Below are positions 43,236 through 53,395 of a stretch of 58,969 nt of DNA, piece by piece. Both the position numbers and the translations under genes were made by a program. Source of the stretch: Acidobacteriota bacterium (GTDB lineage Bacteria; Acidobacteriota; Terriglobia; Terriglobales; Acidobacteriaceae); assembly GCA_003224905.1 (NCBI GenBank), contig QIAA01000166.1, positions 1 through 58,969 of the forward strand, given 5' to 3'. Within the stretch, counting starts at the first letter, position 1. Each line of letters starts with the position of its first letter. The notes beneath the pieces are model-generated. The model saw nothing but the letters and a program-made list of their open reading frames with translations, ran no database searches and was not told the origin of the DNA.

Positions 43236-46100
43236 ATGGCAATCTCTGAAATTTTCTCTCAGCGCGCGCTCACGCGCCTGATCGTCTTTTTGACGATCTC
43301 CGCCGCTTACCTCTACACCTTTCCGCAGACGAACATCTTTTATGCCGCAGTCGTGCTGCTGCATGCGCTCACAGGCGTCTTGGCTGCGGTGCTGCTGGCG
43401 GCGAGATTGGGTCGCTTGCTGCGCCAGGGGTCGGTTGTCACCCGTAGTGGATGGGCGCTCGTTGCTGCTGGAGCACTGCTTGGAGCGATTCAAGTAAAGC
43501 TGGGCACGTCGCGGCCGGAGTGGAAATGGTTGTATCTGCACATCATTCTGTCGATCGCGGGAGTTGGCCTGCTCTTCGCCGATTGGGTCGGAAAGCGCGG
43601 CTGGCTGGCTGAAAGCAGCAGAACAGCAATCACCCGTGTCGTCATCTGCTTGCTCGCTCTCGCCGGATTGGGCTACGCTGCGCGCTATATCCGCGAGTCG
43701 CGCTGGGAGAAGCGTGGATACATGACCAATCCCGCAATGCCGCCCGCCAGCATGAATGACGAAGGCGATGGCCCCGAGGGCGCATTTTTTCCCAGTTCTG
43801 CGCAGGTCTACGGCAAGCAGAAGATTCCCAGCAAATTCTTCATGGAATCGGATTCCTGCAAGCGCTGCCACCAGGACATCTACAACCAGTGGTTCAGCTC
43901 GGTCCACCACTTTTCTTCATTCAACAATCAGTGGTATCGCAAGAGCATCGAGTACATGCAGGATACGATCGGCACTAAGCCTTCGAAGTGGTGCGGCGGC
44001 TGCCATGATCCTGCCGTGCTTTACAGCGGATTAATGGATACCCCTATCAAGCAGATCGTGCACCGTCCCGAGTCGCAGGCGGGACTGGGGTGCATGATGT
44101 GCCACTCCATCGCGCACGTGAAGAGCACGATGGGGCAGGGGGATTTTTACCTGGAGTATCCCAGGCTGCATGAATTGGCGGCGACCAAGAATCCGCTGGC
44201 GCGCGAGCTGCACGATTTTTTGATCAAGCTGAATCCGGAGCCGCATCGGCGAGTGTTTTTGAAGCCTTTCATGCGGACTCAGACGGCAGAATTTTGTTCG
44301 AGCTGCCACAAGGTGCATCTGGATGTGCCGGTGAATCACTACCGCTGGTTCCGCGGCTTCAATGAATATGACAACTGGCAGGCTAGCGGAGTCTCGGGGC
44401 AGGGGGCACGGTCGTTTTATTATCCCCCCAAGGCTTCGCAATGCGCTGATTGCCACATGCCGCTGGTGCGTTCGAATGATATCGGAAACATAAACGGATT
44501 CGTGCACTCGCATCGCTTCCCGGGAGCGAATACGGCGCTGCCGGTGGCGAATCAGGATCCGGAGCAGCTGAAGATTACGGAAGATTTTCTGAAAGACAAA
44601 ATTCTGAGCGTGGATATTTTCGCGCTTTCTCCGGCAAGAGCGGAGGTGAAGCCTGGCGCGGTGAGCCAGTCGGAGCTTTCGACGACGTTTGCAGTGGGCG
44701 AAGAAGCGGAAGCGAAGATCACTCCGAGCAGCCAGGGAGAGGTCGTGCCAGTTACAGCGCCTCTGAGCCGTGTTCAGCCGGTTGTCCGTCGCGGGGATAC
44801 GGTACGAGTGGATGTCGTGGTACGAACGAAAAAGATCGGGCACTTTTTTCCGGGTGGCACCGTGGATGCGTACGACACATGGCTCGAGTTAAAGGGCACG
44901 GACGACAAAGGTCAGACGGTCTTTTGGAGCGGAATGGTCGAGGACAATGGTCGTGGCCCGGTCGAAAAAGGTGCGCATTTTTATCGCTCGTTGCAAGTGG
45001 ACGCGCATGGCAATCGGATCAACAAGCGCAACGCCTGGGCAACGCGGGCTGTGGTTTACGTGCATTTGATTCCGCCGGGCGCAGCCGACACGGCGCATTA
45101 TCGGCTGCACGTCCCCGAGAATGCAGGCAATAAGATCACATTGCACGCGCGTTTGTGTTACCGCAAATTTGCCTGGTGGAATACGCAGTTTTCCTTTGCA
45201 GGAGTTCCCGATTCCGCGCAGCCGAATTCTGATGTAACTCCTGACTTTGATGACCGAAAATTTGCATTCACTGCATCGCTGAAAGGGGTGTCGGCGAAAG
45301 AGGAGAGGATTCCGGACCTTCCGGTGGTGGCGCTTGCTGAAAATGAGGTGACATTGCAAGTTGCATCTCCCTCGACGCCGATTCCGGAGCCAAAGGTCGT
45401 CTTGCAAAAAGACGACTGGCAGAGATGGAACGACTATGGAATTGGGCTTTTCTTGCAAGGCGACTTGAAGGGAGCGCAGGCAGCGTTTCAGAAAGTGACC
45501 GAGATTGACGCGGATAATCCCGATGGCTGGGTGAACATCGGCCGCGCCGCCGTTCAGGAAGGCGACATGGAACGCGCGCGTGTGGTGCTGGAAAAAGCGT
45601 TGGCGCTAACGCCTGATTTGGCGCGCGCTCATTTCTTCTACGCCAAGGTTTTGCGGAACGATGGCAACTATGAAGGCGCAGCCGAGCACTTGCGCAAAGT
45701 CCTGGCGCAATATCCGCGGGATCGCGTGGCGCTGAATGATCTGGGGCGCATTCTATTTCTGCAGCGCAAGTATGCAGATGCGGTGAAGGTGCTGCAGAAT
45801 GTTCTGGCTGTCGATCCGGAAGACCTGCAAGCACATTACAACCTGATGCTCTGTTACAACGGGCTGGGGAACGAAAAGCAAGCACGCGAGCACCAGATCC
45901 GGTATTTGCGATTCAAAGCCGACGAGTCGTCTCAGGCAATTACTGGGCCCTATCGTCAGCTTAATCCTGAAGACAACAACGAGCGGCAGGCGATCCACGA
46001 GCACGTGACGGTGCCCCTAGATGCTCGTGTGGGGACGGCCGCCCTCGGCCGTCCGGCCGAGCGAAGCTCGGCGACAGCTTCTTCCGGAGCCTCGAAGTAA
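43236..46100 (+). CDS. Pentahaem cytochrome c / TPR membrane protein
   Basis: A 954-residue multidomain protein. About four or five membrane helices fill residues 10-150. A periplasmic domain then contains five CxxCH c-type haem motifs: CKRCH (about 208), CGGCH (253), CMMCH (286), CSSCH (355) and CADCH (403). These fit a cytochrome c554/NrfB-like multihaem module. A beta-rich region (about 480-660) follows, with TVDAYDTWLEL and HYRLHVPENAGNK. TPR units occupy about 720-900 (PDGWVNIGRAAVQEGDMERA, ARAHFFYAKVLRNDGNYEGA). It probably carries electrons across or along the inner membrane. The stop overlaps the CRTAC start (TAATG), so the two proteins are made together. Confidence 0.9.
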   Translation: MAISEIFSQRALTRLIVFLTISAAYLYTFPQTNIFYAAVVLLHALTGVLAAVLLAARLGRLLRQGSVVTRSGWALVAAGALLGAIQVKLGTSRPEWKWLYLHIILSIAGVGLLFADWVGKRGWLAESSRTAITRVVICLLALAGLGYAARYIRESRWEKRGYMTNPAMPPASMNDEGDGPEGAFFPSSAQVYGKQKIPSKFFMESDSCKRCHQDIYNQWFSSVHHFSSFNNQWYRKSIEYMQDTIGTKPSKWCGGCHDPAVLYSGLMDTPIKQIVHRPESQAGLGCMMCHSIAHVKSTMGQGDFYLEYPRLHELAATKNPLARELHDFLIKLNPEPHRRVFLKPFMRTQTAEFCSSCHKVHLDVPVNHYRWFRGFNEYDNWQASGVSGQGARSFYYPPKASQCADCHMPLVRSNDIGNINGFVHSHRFPGANTALPVANQDPEQLKITEDFLKDKILSVDIFALSPARAEVKPGAVSQSELSTTFAVGEEAEAKITPSSQGEVVPVTAPLSRVQPVVRRGDTVRVDVVVRTKKIGHFFPGGTVDAYDTWLELKGTDDKGQTVFWSGMVEDNGRGPVEKGAHFYRSLQVDAHGNRINKRNAWATRAVVYVHLIPPGAADTAHYRLHVPENAGNKITLHARLCYRKFAWWNTQFSFAGVPDSAQPNSDVTPDFDDRKFAFTASLKGVSAKEERIPDLPVVALAENEVTLQVASPSTPIPEPKVVLQKDDWQRWNDYGIGLFLQGDLKGAQAAFQKVTEIDADNPDGWVNIGRAAVQEGDMERARVVLEKALALTPDLARAHFFYAKVLRNDGNYEGAAEHLRKVLAQYPRDRVALNDLGRILFLQRKYADAVKVLQNVLAVDPEDLQAHYNLMLCYNGLGNEKQAREHQIRYLRFKADESSQAITGPYRQLNPEDNNERQAIHEHVTVPLDARVGTAALGRPAERSSATASSGASK
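46033..46072. repeat. REP-like twin hairpin at the 3' end of the cytochrome gene
   Basis: Two abutting GC-rich hairpins: GGACGGCC-GCCCTC-GGCCGTCC (46033-46054) and GCCGAGC-GAA-GCTCGGC (46056-46072). They lie inside the reading frame and encode the terminal RVGTAALGRPAERSSAT segment. The arrangement resembles a REP/BIME-type mobile palindrome that has been absorbed by the coding sequence. Confidence 0.65.
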
Positions 46101-47863
46101 TGGGGAGAATCTCAAGAAGTTTTCCCCTGCGGATGACGGCCAGGCGTTTTCGTTTCTTGTGGGCCTGCGTTTTCGCTCCCGCGCTTGTTCTTACACATTC
46201 CGCGACAGCCCAAATCCATTTCCGTGACATCACAGCCCAGGCCGGCATTCGCTTCACGCACAACAACGGCGCGTTCGGGAAAAAGTATCTGCCAGAGACC
46301 ATGGGCCCTGGCTGCGCCTTCATTGATTACGACAATGACAGCTGGCCGGACATCGTTTTAGTCAACGGACAAAATTGGCCCGGACATCCAGGCCCAGTTA
46401 CCACACTCAAGCTGTATCACAACAACCACAACGGCACGTTCACGGACGTGACTCAGAAGGCCGGACTTGCAGTGCCAATGTTCGGTCTTGGCGTCGCAGT
46501 AGGCGATTATGACAATGACGGCGATGATGATCTTTTCGTAACTGCGCTCGGCCAGAGCCATCTGTTCCACAACAACGGCAATGGAACGTTTAGCGACGTA
46601 ACCAAACCGGCCGGTCTATGGGGCCTAAACGAGTTCTCCACTAGCGCCGCCTGGGTGGATTACGATCGCGACGGCAAGCTCGATCTGGTTGTCGCGAACT
46701 ACGTGCAGTGGTCAATTCAGGGTGATCTCTTCTGCACCCTCGATGGATCGAACAAATCCTACTGCACGCCGGAGTCTTACAAGGGGGCGTCGGCGCGGCT
46801 TTGGCACAACCTGGGCGGTGGGAGATTCGAAGAAACCACGCAGAAGGCCAAGTTCTTTGAACCCCCCTCAAAGACGCTTGGCCTGGCAATTCTTGACTAC
46901 AACGACGACGGCTGGCCCGACATCCTGCTAGCCAACGATACCCAGCCGAACAAACTATATCTGAATAAACACGATGGCACGTTTGAAGAGCGCGGAGTCT
47001 CAGCAGGAATTGCCTTCAGCGAAGACGGCGTGGCGCGCGCGGGCATGGGAGTAGATGCGGGGGACTATGACCGCTCCGGACATCCCAGCATCATCATCAC
47101 CAACTTTGCTAACCAGATGCTCTCGCTCTATCACAACGAAGGCAACGGACTATTCGTTGACGAAGCGCCGCGTTCGGAAGTGGGGCGCGCGACTCTGGTG
47201 ACGCTTGGTTTCGGATGCTTCTTTTTTGATTATGACAACGACGGCTGGCCCGACATCCTGGTGGCCGATGGACATATCGAGAATGAAATTGAAAAAGTTC
47301 AAAAGCGGGTGAGCTACGCCGAGCCGCCTCATCTTTTCCGGAATTTGGGTCAAGGAAAGTTTCAGGAGGTCACGCAATCAGTGGGTGCGGGTTTTGCTGC
47401 TCCAAAAGTCGCGCGGGCAGCGGCATACGCGGACATAGATAACGATGGATCGCTCGACGTGTTGATGACCACGAATGGTGGCCGCGCTTACCTATTCCAC
47501 AACGAAGGCGTAACGAATCACAGCCTGCGCGTGAAACTAAAAGGCACAAAATCCAATCGCGATGGGATTGGCGCGCTGGTGCGCGTGACTTCCGGTACTG
47601 ACAAGCAGAGCCAAATGCTGCGCAGCGGATCCAGTTATCTCTCGCAGAGTGAACTGGCGCTGACGTTTGGCTTGGGCGGGACAGGGAAGGCAGACTCCAT
47701 CGAAGTGCAGTGGCCAAGCGGCCAAACGGACAAGGTGCAAAACATTAATGCCGGCCAGACAATCACGATCGAAGAGGGTAAAGGCATGACCTCGAACACG
47801 CCATACAGCAAACCTTGGACCTCTGTGTCGCCCACAAGAGCGTCAAAAATCGCTTTTAAGTGA
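46100..47863 (+). CDS. CRTAC-family protein: FG-GAP repeats plus ASPIC/UnbV domain
   Basis: A 587-residue secreted protein, paralogue of the one at 14698. ATG 46100 shares bases with the upstream stop; ATG 46133 (MTARRFRFLWACVFAPALVL) also gives a signal peptide. Propeller repeats with Ca-binding loops are DYDNDSWPD, DYDNDGDDD, DYDRDGKLD, DYNDDGWPD, DYDRSGHPS and DYDNDGWPD. The ASPIC/UnbV domain ends LALTFGLGGTGKADSIEVQWPSGQT. Coupled translation with the multihaem/TPR protein and the TPR neighbours of the other CRTAC gene show that CRTAC and TPR modules work together in this organism. Biochemical role unknown. Confidence 0.92.
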   Translation: MGRISRSFPLRMTARRFRFLWACVFAPALVLTHSATAQIHFRDITAQAGIRFTHNNGAFGKKYLPETMGPGCAFIDYDNDSWPDIVLVNGQNWPGHPGPVTTLKLYHNNHNGTFTDVTQKAGLAVPMFGLGVAVGDYDNDGDDDLFVTALGQSHLFHNNGNGTFSDVTKPAGLWGLNEFSTSAAWVDYDRDGKLDLVVANYVQWSIQGDLFCTLDGSNKSYCTPESYKGASARLWHNLGGGRFEETTQKAKFFEPPSKTLGLAILDYNDDGWPDILLANDTQPNKLYLNKHDGTFEERGVSAGIAFSEDGVARAGMGVDAGDYDRSGHPSIIITNFANQMLSLYHNEGNGLFVDEAPRSEVGRATLVTLGFGCFFFDYDNDGWPDILVADGHIENEIEKVQKRVSYAEPPHLFRNLGQGKFQEVTQSVGAGFAAPKVARAAAYADIDNDGSLDVLMTTNGGRAYLFHNEGVTNHSLRVKLKGTKSNRDGIGALVRVTSGTDKQSQMLRSGSSYLSQSELALTFGLGGTGKADSIEVQWPSGQTDKVQNINAGQTITIEEGKGMTSNTPYSKPWTSVSPTRASKIAFK

Positions 47864-48023
47864 ACTCGCTGCTCCCGTGCGAAGTTCGACTAAAGTCCTT
47901 CTTACTTGCCGTAACTTAGAAATATTGCCCCGACATCCTGACGGTGCCATTGACCTTCGTCACTAGCGCGACCTAACATTTCCGCCAATCAGTGGCGGTT
48001 GAGTCGTTCCGCCGGAAGAGTAC

Positions 48024-49541
48024 ATGCGAGATTTGACAGCGGAACTCGTCGAAAAGCTGGACTCGAAGAACGCCACAGCGTGCTACAGAGTTCTTTATGA
48101 CGGCCAGTGCGAAATTTGTCAGGCTTGCGTCGCATGGCTAAAAACACTGGATGCGGACAACAAGACCATCTGCCTGCCTATCACCGCCGACGCTTTAACT
48201 GAAGTTGATTCCCGGCTCAAGATGGAAGATTGCCTGCGGCAGTTGCACGTGGTCACTCCTGCAGGTGAAATCCGCGTGGGCTGGGATGCAGTTGCTTGTC
48301 TAGCCCGTCTGTTCCCGTCCACATGGCTCATTGGAGTCCTTGGAGCGCGGTTCCCGTTTCGCAATCTGGGAAGGCTGATCTACGGATTCGTCGCCCGAAA
48401 CAGATATGTTCTGAGTAAATGTCGAGGTGGCGCCTGCCGTGTGGCAAGACCAGAAACCGTGCGGCGGCAAGCTCGGCTCGGCGCGTTCTGGTCCTGCTAT
48501 ACGCTTGGATTCTTCATCCGGCTGCCCCTGGTCATGTGGGCCGGGGTCACCACAGCAACGCAGAGACTAAGTGTTTTCTCCCGGACATACCATCGCCGCT
48601 TGGAACTGCTCAACGGCAAGCTGACCATTCTGTTTCTCGACGGCATGCTGCCGAACGCTGTCCCTGTGCTTTTTGGCGAGTTGTTCACCACGATCATCTA
48701 CGATGGAGTCGCAGTCGATCCCGGCTCTCCCAAGATGCGGAGATCGCTCGCACACCATCTGCGGCAGACAACACCGAAGATCACGAAAATCATAGCTACA
48801 CATGCGCATGAGGAACATGTCGGAAATCTCAATTGGCTTTCGAATGCTACCGGTGCTCCCATCTACGTTTCGGAGATGACCTCGCAGTTCCTCCGGCCTT
48901 TCAAAAAACTTCCCTGGGTGCGCTCCCTGATAATCGGGCAGCCACCGGACTTGAGACCGCCATTCCAGTTGCTGAAGCAAACCGTTGAAACTCTTTCCAC
49001 GTACTTACAGGTAATTGCTACTCCCGGACATTGCGATGATCACGTTGTCCTCTACGATCCGAAAGAAAAGGTCCTGTTGGCGGGTGACGCTTTCATGGGC
49101 AGCTACTTTGCGACCCCCAATCCCGACGTGGACAGCCGAAAATGGCTCGTGAGTCTTGAAAGGGTGCTGGAACTCAACATTGAAATTCTGGTCGAAGGAC
49201 ATGGGCACATCCACACGCTGAGAAAAGATATTCCCGATTTTCCAGGCGTGGTAATCCGGCAGGATCCGAAAGCCGCCATATCGGAGAAGCTGGATTATCT
49301 GCGATGGCTGCGCGAGCAGATCGAAGCGGGATTTCAGGAGCACCTTCCGACCCGTGTTGTGGAGGCGACGTGCTTCCCGTGGGGGAGACGTACTTCATGG
49401 GAGAGTTGCGCGACGGACGAGTGCATCCGCCTATTGAGCCTTGGTCACTTCTCTCGCACCGAACTGGTGCGCAGCTTTGTTCGCACGAACCGAGATCCAC
49501 TTCCAACGGTGTATGAAGCACGCATGTCCGCGGGAGAATGA
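48024..49541 (+). CDS. DCC (DUF393) domain fused to a metallo-beta-lactamase-fold hydrolase
   Basis: A 505-residue fusion. Residues about 18-145 form a DCC/DUF393 thioredoxin-like domain with YDGQCEICQACVAWLKTLD, the DGxCxxC active site. A hydrophobic link (about 153-175, FWSCYTLGFFIRLPLVMWAG) may contact the membrane. Residues about 190-430 form an MBL fold: strand FTTIIYDGVAVDPGS, metal ligands in THAHEEHVG (an HxHxxH variant with Glu-Glu), ATPGHCDDHVVLY, LLAGDAFMG and EGHGHIH. The cluster with a wax-synthase-like acyltransferase and a small membrane protein suggests a lipid-linked or quinone-linked reaction. Pairing DCC with MBL in one chain is unusual. Confidence 0.88.
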   Translation: MRDLTAELVEKLDSKNATACYRVLYDGQCEICQACVAWLKTLDADNKTICLPITADALTEVDSRLKMEDCLRQLHVVTPAGEIRVGWDAVACLARLFPSTWLIGVLGARFPFRNLGRLIYGFVARNRYVLSKCRGGACRVARPETVRRQARLGAFWSCYTLGFFIRLPLVMWAGVTTATQRLSVFSRTYHRRLELLNGKLTILFLDGMLPNAVPVLFGELFTTIIYDGVAVDPGSPKMRRSLAHHLRQTTPKITKIIATHAHEEHVGNLNWLSNATGAPIYVSEMTSQFLRPFKKLPWVRSLIIGQPPDLRPPFQLLKQTVETLSTYLQVIATPGHCDDHVVLYDPKEKVLLAGDAFMGSYFATPNPDVDSRKWLVSLERVLELNIEILVEGHGHIHTLRKDIPDFPGVVIRQDPKAAISEKLDYLRWLREQIEAGFQEHLPTRVVEATCFPWGRRTSWESCATDECIRLLSLGHFSRTELVRSFVRTNRDPLPTVYEARMSAGE

Positions 49542-50457
49542 GACGACGTTGGATGAAGCAGAAAGGATCGAATCGGCCAGTGTCGTGCTAAGTTCCGCTT
49601 GGATGGGCTGCCTTCCAATCTTATTCTTGCCTTTGATGGTAGTGGTCTTGCGCCCTCGGCTGGTGCCTTGGGAGTTCATGTGGATTTTGGCAGTTTCCAT
49701 TTTCTTGAGCCTCAAATGGCTGACCTGGTGGAGAGTTCGAAACCGAGTCACTCATCGGCCCTGGCGTTCGGCAGCCTATCTTCTTGCCTGGCCGGGAATG
49801 GATGCAGAAGCCTTTTTAGATGATGCGCAGCGCGCCCCGCCGCCTTCGGCTCTGGCCTGGTTGTGGGCGATTCTCAATACTGCATTTGGTGTGGCCCTGC
49901 TTTGGTTTGTGACGCGAACCATTCCCCAACAACAACGTTTGCTGCGAGGATGGATTGGGATGCTGGGCTTGATATTGTTGCTTCACTTTGGAACGTTCCA
50001 AATCATGGCTCTTATGTGGCAGAGGCTCGGGGTTCAGGCCAAGCCCATTATGTCGGCTCCGTTACGGTCCACGTCACTGGGAGAATTTTGGGGAAAGCGG
50101 TGGAATCTTGGTTTTCGCCAGCTTGCTCACGAGTTGATCTTTCATCCGCTGCACCGAACTTTGGGCGCTGGCGCGGCCGGTTTCCTGGTGTTCGTTGTCT
50201 CGGGCTTGATACACGACCTGGTCATCTCGTTGCCCGCTGGCGCAGGTTACGGCCTTCCTACCAGCTACTTCCTGCTGCAAGGAGTGGGAATGACGGTCGA
50301 ACATTCCGAGTTCGGTAGGCGGATCGGACTTGGCCGCGGAGTGCTCGGCTGGTTCTTCATGGCAGCGTTCGTCGCCGGACCAGCCTTTTGGCTTTTTCAT
50401 CCATGGTTTGTAGAACGGGTGATACTTCCTTTCATGCAGGCTATTCATGCCTTATGA
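49513..50457 (+). CDS. MBOAT / wax-synthase-like acyltransferase
   Basis: About 314 residues if started at ATG 49513, which overlaps the upstream gene by 29 bases; ATG 49603 is an alternative and no strong ribosome binding site decides. Eight or so membrane helices are present. The wax-synthase/MBOAT core motif SLGEFWGKRWNLGFRQLAHE (about residues 192-211) and the active-site histidine region VSGLIHDLVISLPAGAGYG (about 233-251) are clear, with FHPLHR between. Such enzymes transfer acyl chains to alcohols, making wax esters or lipid esters. The stop overlaps the next ATG (ATGA), so the gene is translationally coupled to the small membrane protein. Confidence 0.85.
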   Translation: MKHACPRENETTLDEAERIESASVVLSSAWMGCLPILFLPLMVVVLRPRLVPWEFMWILAVSIFLSLKWLTWWRVRNRVTHRPWRSAAYLLAWPGMDAEAFLDDAQRAPPPSALAWLWAILNTAFGVALLWFVTRTIPQQQRLLRGWIGMLGLILLLHFGTFQIMALMWQRLGVQAKPIMSAPLRSTSLGEFWGKRWNLGFRQLAHELIFHPLHRTLGAGAAGFLVFVVSGLIHDLVISLPAGAGYGLPTSYFLLQGVGMTVEHSEFGRRIGLGRGVLGWFFMAAFVAGPAFWLFHPWFVERVILPFMQAIHAL

Positions 50458-50903
50458 CCGGTTCACTTGCCTGGCGGTTTTTTGATCTCGATCTGTGGCT
50501 GGTTGGCGCCGCGCACTTTGTGATTCTGTGCGCCAGTTTCCAGGTGCCGTATCGATTGCGCTGGAAGCAGGACTTACAGCAGCTGATGCCGTTCAACCGC
50601 AAGCTGCTCTGGGTACAGAGTGGATTCACAGTGCTCACGATCATTGCTTTCGGCACGCTGACTTTGGTGCTTCACACGGAGTTGCTCAGGGGCGATCGCG
50701 CTGCATTGGGGCTTGCGGCTTTGATCGGCATTTACTGGACAGCGCGCATTCTCGTGGACGTTCTTTATTTTTCGCACGCCGATTGGCCCGCGGGAACAGC
50801 GTTTGTGGTGGGGCATACCCTCCTGACACTTCTGTTTTGCGTGCTTGCGGCGAGCTATCTGGGGCTGTTCGTGTGGCACGTGTTCCTGAACGCCAAAGGC
50901 TAA
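50454..50903 (+). CDS. Small four-helix membrane protein in the DCC-MBL/MBOAT operon
   Basis: A 149-residue protein starting MTGSLAWRFFDLDLWLVGAA, with its ATG overlapping the acyltransferase stop. Four membrane helices are predicted: LWLVGAAHFVILCASF, LLWVQSGFTVLTIIAFGTLTLVL, ALGLAALIGIYWTARILVDVLYF and FVVGHTLLTLLFCVLAASYLGLFVW. Charged loops carry RLRWKQDLQQ and HADWP. I do not recognise a family. Overlap with the MBOAT gene suggests a membrane partner or accessory of the acyltransferase. Confidence 0.85.
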   Translation: MTGSLAWRFFDLDLWLVGAAHFVILCASFQVPYRLRWKQDLQQLMPFNRKLLWVQSGFTVLTIIAFGTLTLVLHTELLRGDRAALGLAALIGIYWTARILVDVLYFSHADWPAGTAFVVGHTLLTLLFCVLAASYLGLFVWHVFLNAKG

Positions 50904-50954
50904 TCGGGGAGAACCAGTTCCGCACAAGGCATAAGTCGTCTCAACCGGCTGATT

Positions 50955-52782
<1,828 letters not shown>

Positions 52783-52916
52783 TGAGCAGTGCAGTTTTGG
52801 GTGCAATGGGTTGGAGCGATCCTGGCGTCATCACTCTAAGTATCCTTGTTTGCCCTCATACAGAGCATCTCTCTCTGTGATTTCACCATTCACCATTGAA
52901 GTTGCGATACTTTGGA

Positions 52917-52922
52917 TATAAT
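52917..52922 (+). promoter_or_regulatory. Promoter -10 for hicB
   Basis: Perfect TATAAT 15 bases before the hicB ATG, giving a nearly leaderless transcript. TTGAAG (52896-52901) is a candidate -35 at a short 15-base spacing. It is preceded by the direct repeat TTCACCATTCACCATTG (52881-52897), a possible operator. Confidence 0.5.
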
Positions 52923-52936
52923 CCTGAAAAGAAACT

Positions 52937-53149
52937 ATGCCGGAGACTGAAATCATCTTTTCAGTGCAGGAGTCGCCCGAGGGAGGATTCGAAGCTCGGG
53001 CTCTCGGTCACTCCATCTTCACGCAAGCGGACACGATGGATGAATTGAAGGCCAACGTCCGAGAAGCGGTCCGGTGCCATTTTGATGAAGGGCATGCGCC
53101 TCCTGTGATTCGTTTACACACCGTAAAAGACGAGGTTATTTCGGTTTGA
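52937..53149 (+). CDS. hicB: HicB-family antitoxin
   Basis: A 70-residue protein with the partial RNase H-like fold of HicB antitoxins: EIIFSVQESPEGGFEARALGH, then SIFTQADTMDELKANVREAVRCHF and PPVIRLHTV. No separate DNA-binding helix is visible, so it is the short HicB form. HicB neutralises HicA, a dsRBD-like mRNA interferase. The toxin gene follows with a TTGA stop-start overlap, in the reverse of the classical hicA-hicB order. The pair sits between eno and gpmI. Confidence 0.85.
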   Translation: MPETEIIFSVQESPEGGFEARALGHSIFTQADTMDELKANVREAVRCHFDEGHAPPVIRLHTVKDEVISV

Positions 53150-53395
53150 GATGGCCTCGTGATCTTTCCGGTCACGAACTTATCAGGCTTCTGAGGCGTT
53201 ACGATTATCAAGTTGTGCGGCAGGTGGGCAGCCACATTCGACTGGAATCGAGATTTCGCGTGCTATCCACACCACCTAACCGTCCCTGATCACTCCAGTC
53301 TGCGGCTTGGAACTCTCAGTGCCATCCTCTCTGATGTGGCAGATTATCTGAATATCGAACGTTCACAACTTCAGCAGGAACTTTTCGGAAGATGA
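53146..53395 (+). pseudogene. hicA: hicA toxin gene with a +1 frameshift
   Basis: The frame starting at TTG 53146 encodes RWPRDLSGHELIRLLRRYDY then QVVRQVGSHIRLESRF, a standard HicA N-terminus with the catalytic histidine in GSHIRL, but ends at a TGA soon after (PPNRP stop). The C-terminal half of HicA ([39 protein letters not shown]) is in the +1 frame, to 53395. The shift falls at GATTTCGCG near 53254-53262, where a +1 step on TTT-C would restore ESRFACYPHHLTVPDH. Either the gene is inactivated, or there is programmed frameshifting, or a sequence error. Its last base overlaps the gpmI start (ATGA). Confidence 0.85.

Noticed and set aside
53213..53395. A separate small gene starting at 53213
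   Set aside because: Its C-terminal part is the second half of HicA in the shifted frame; the N-terminal residues are out-of-frame hicA sequence.
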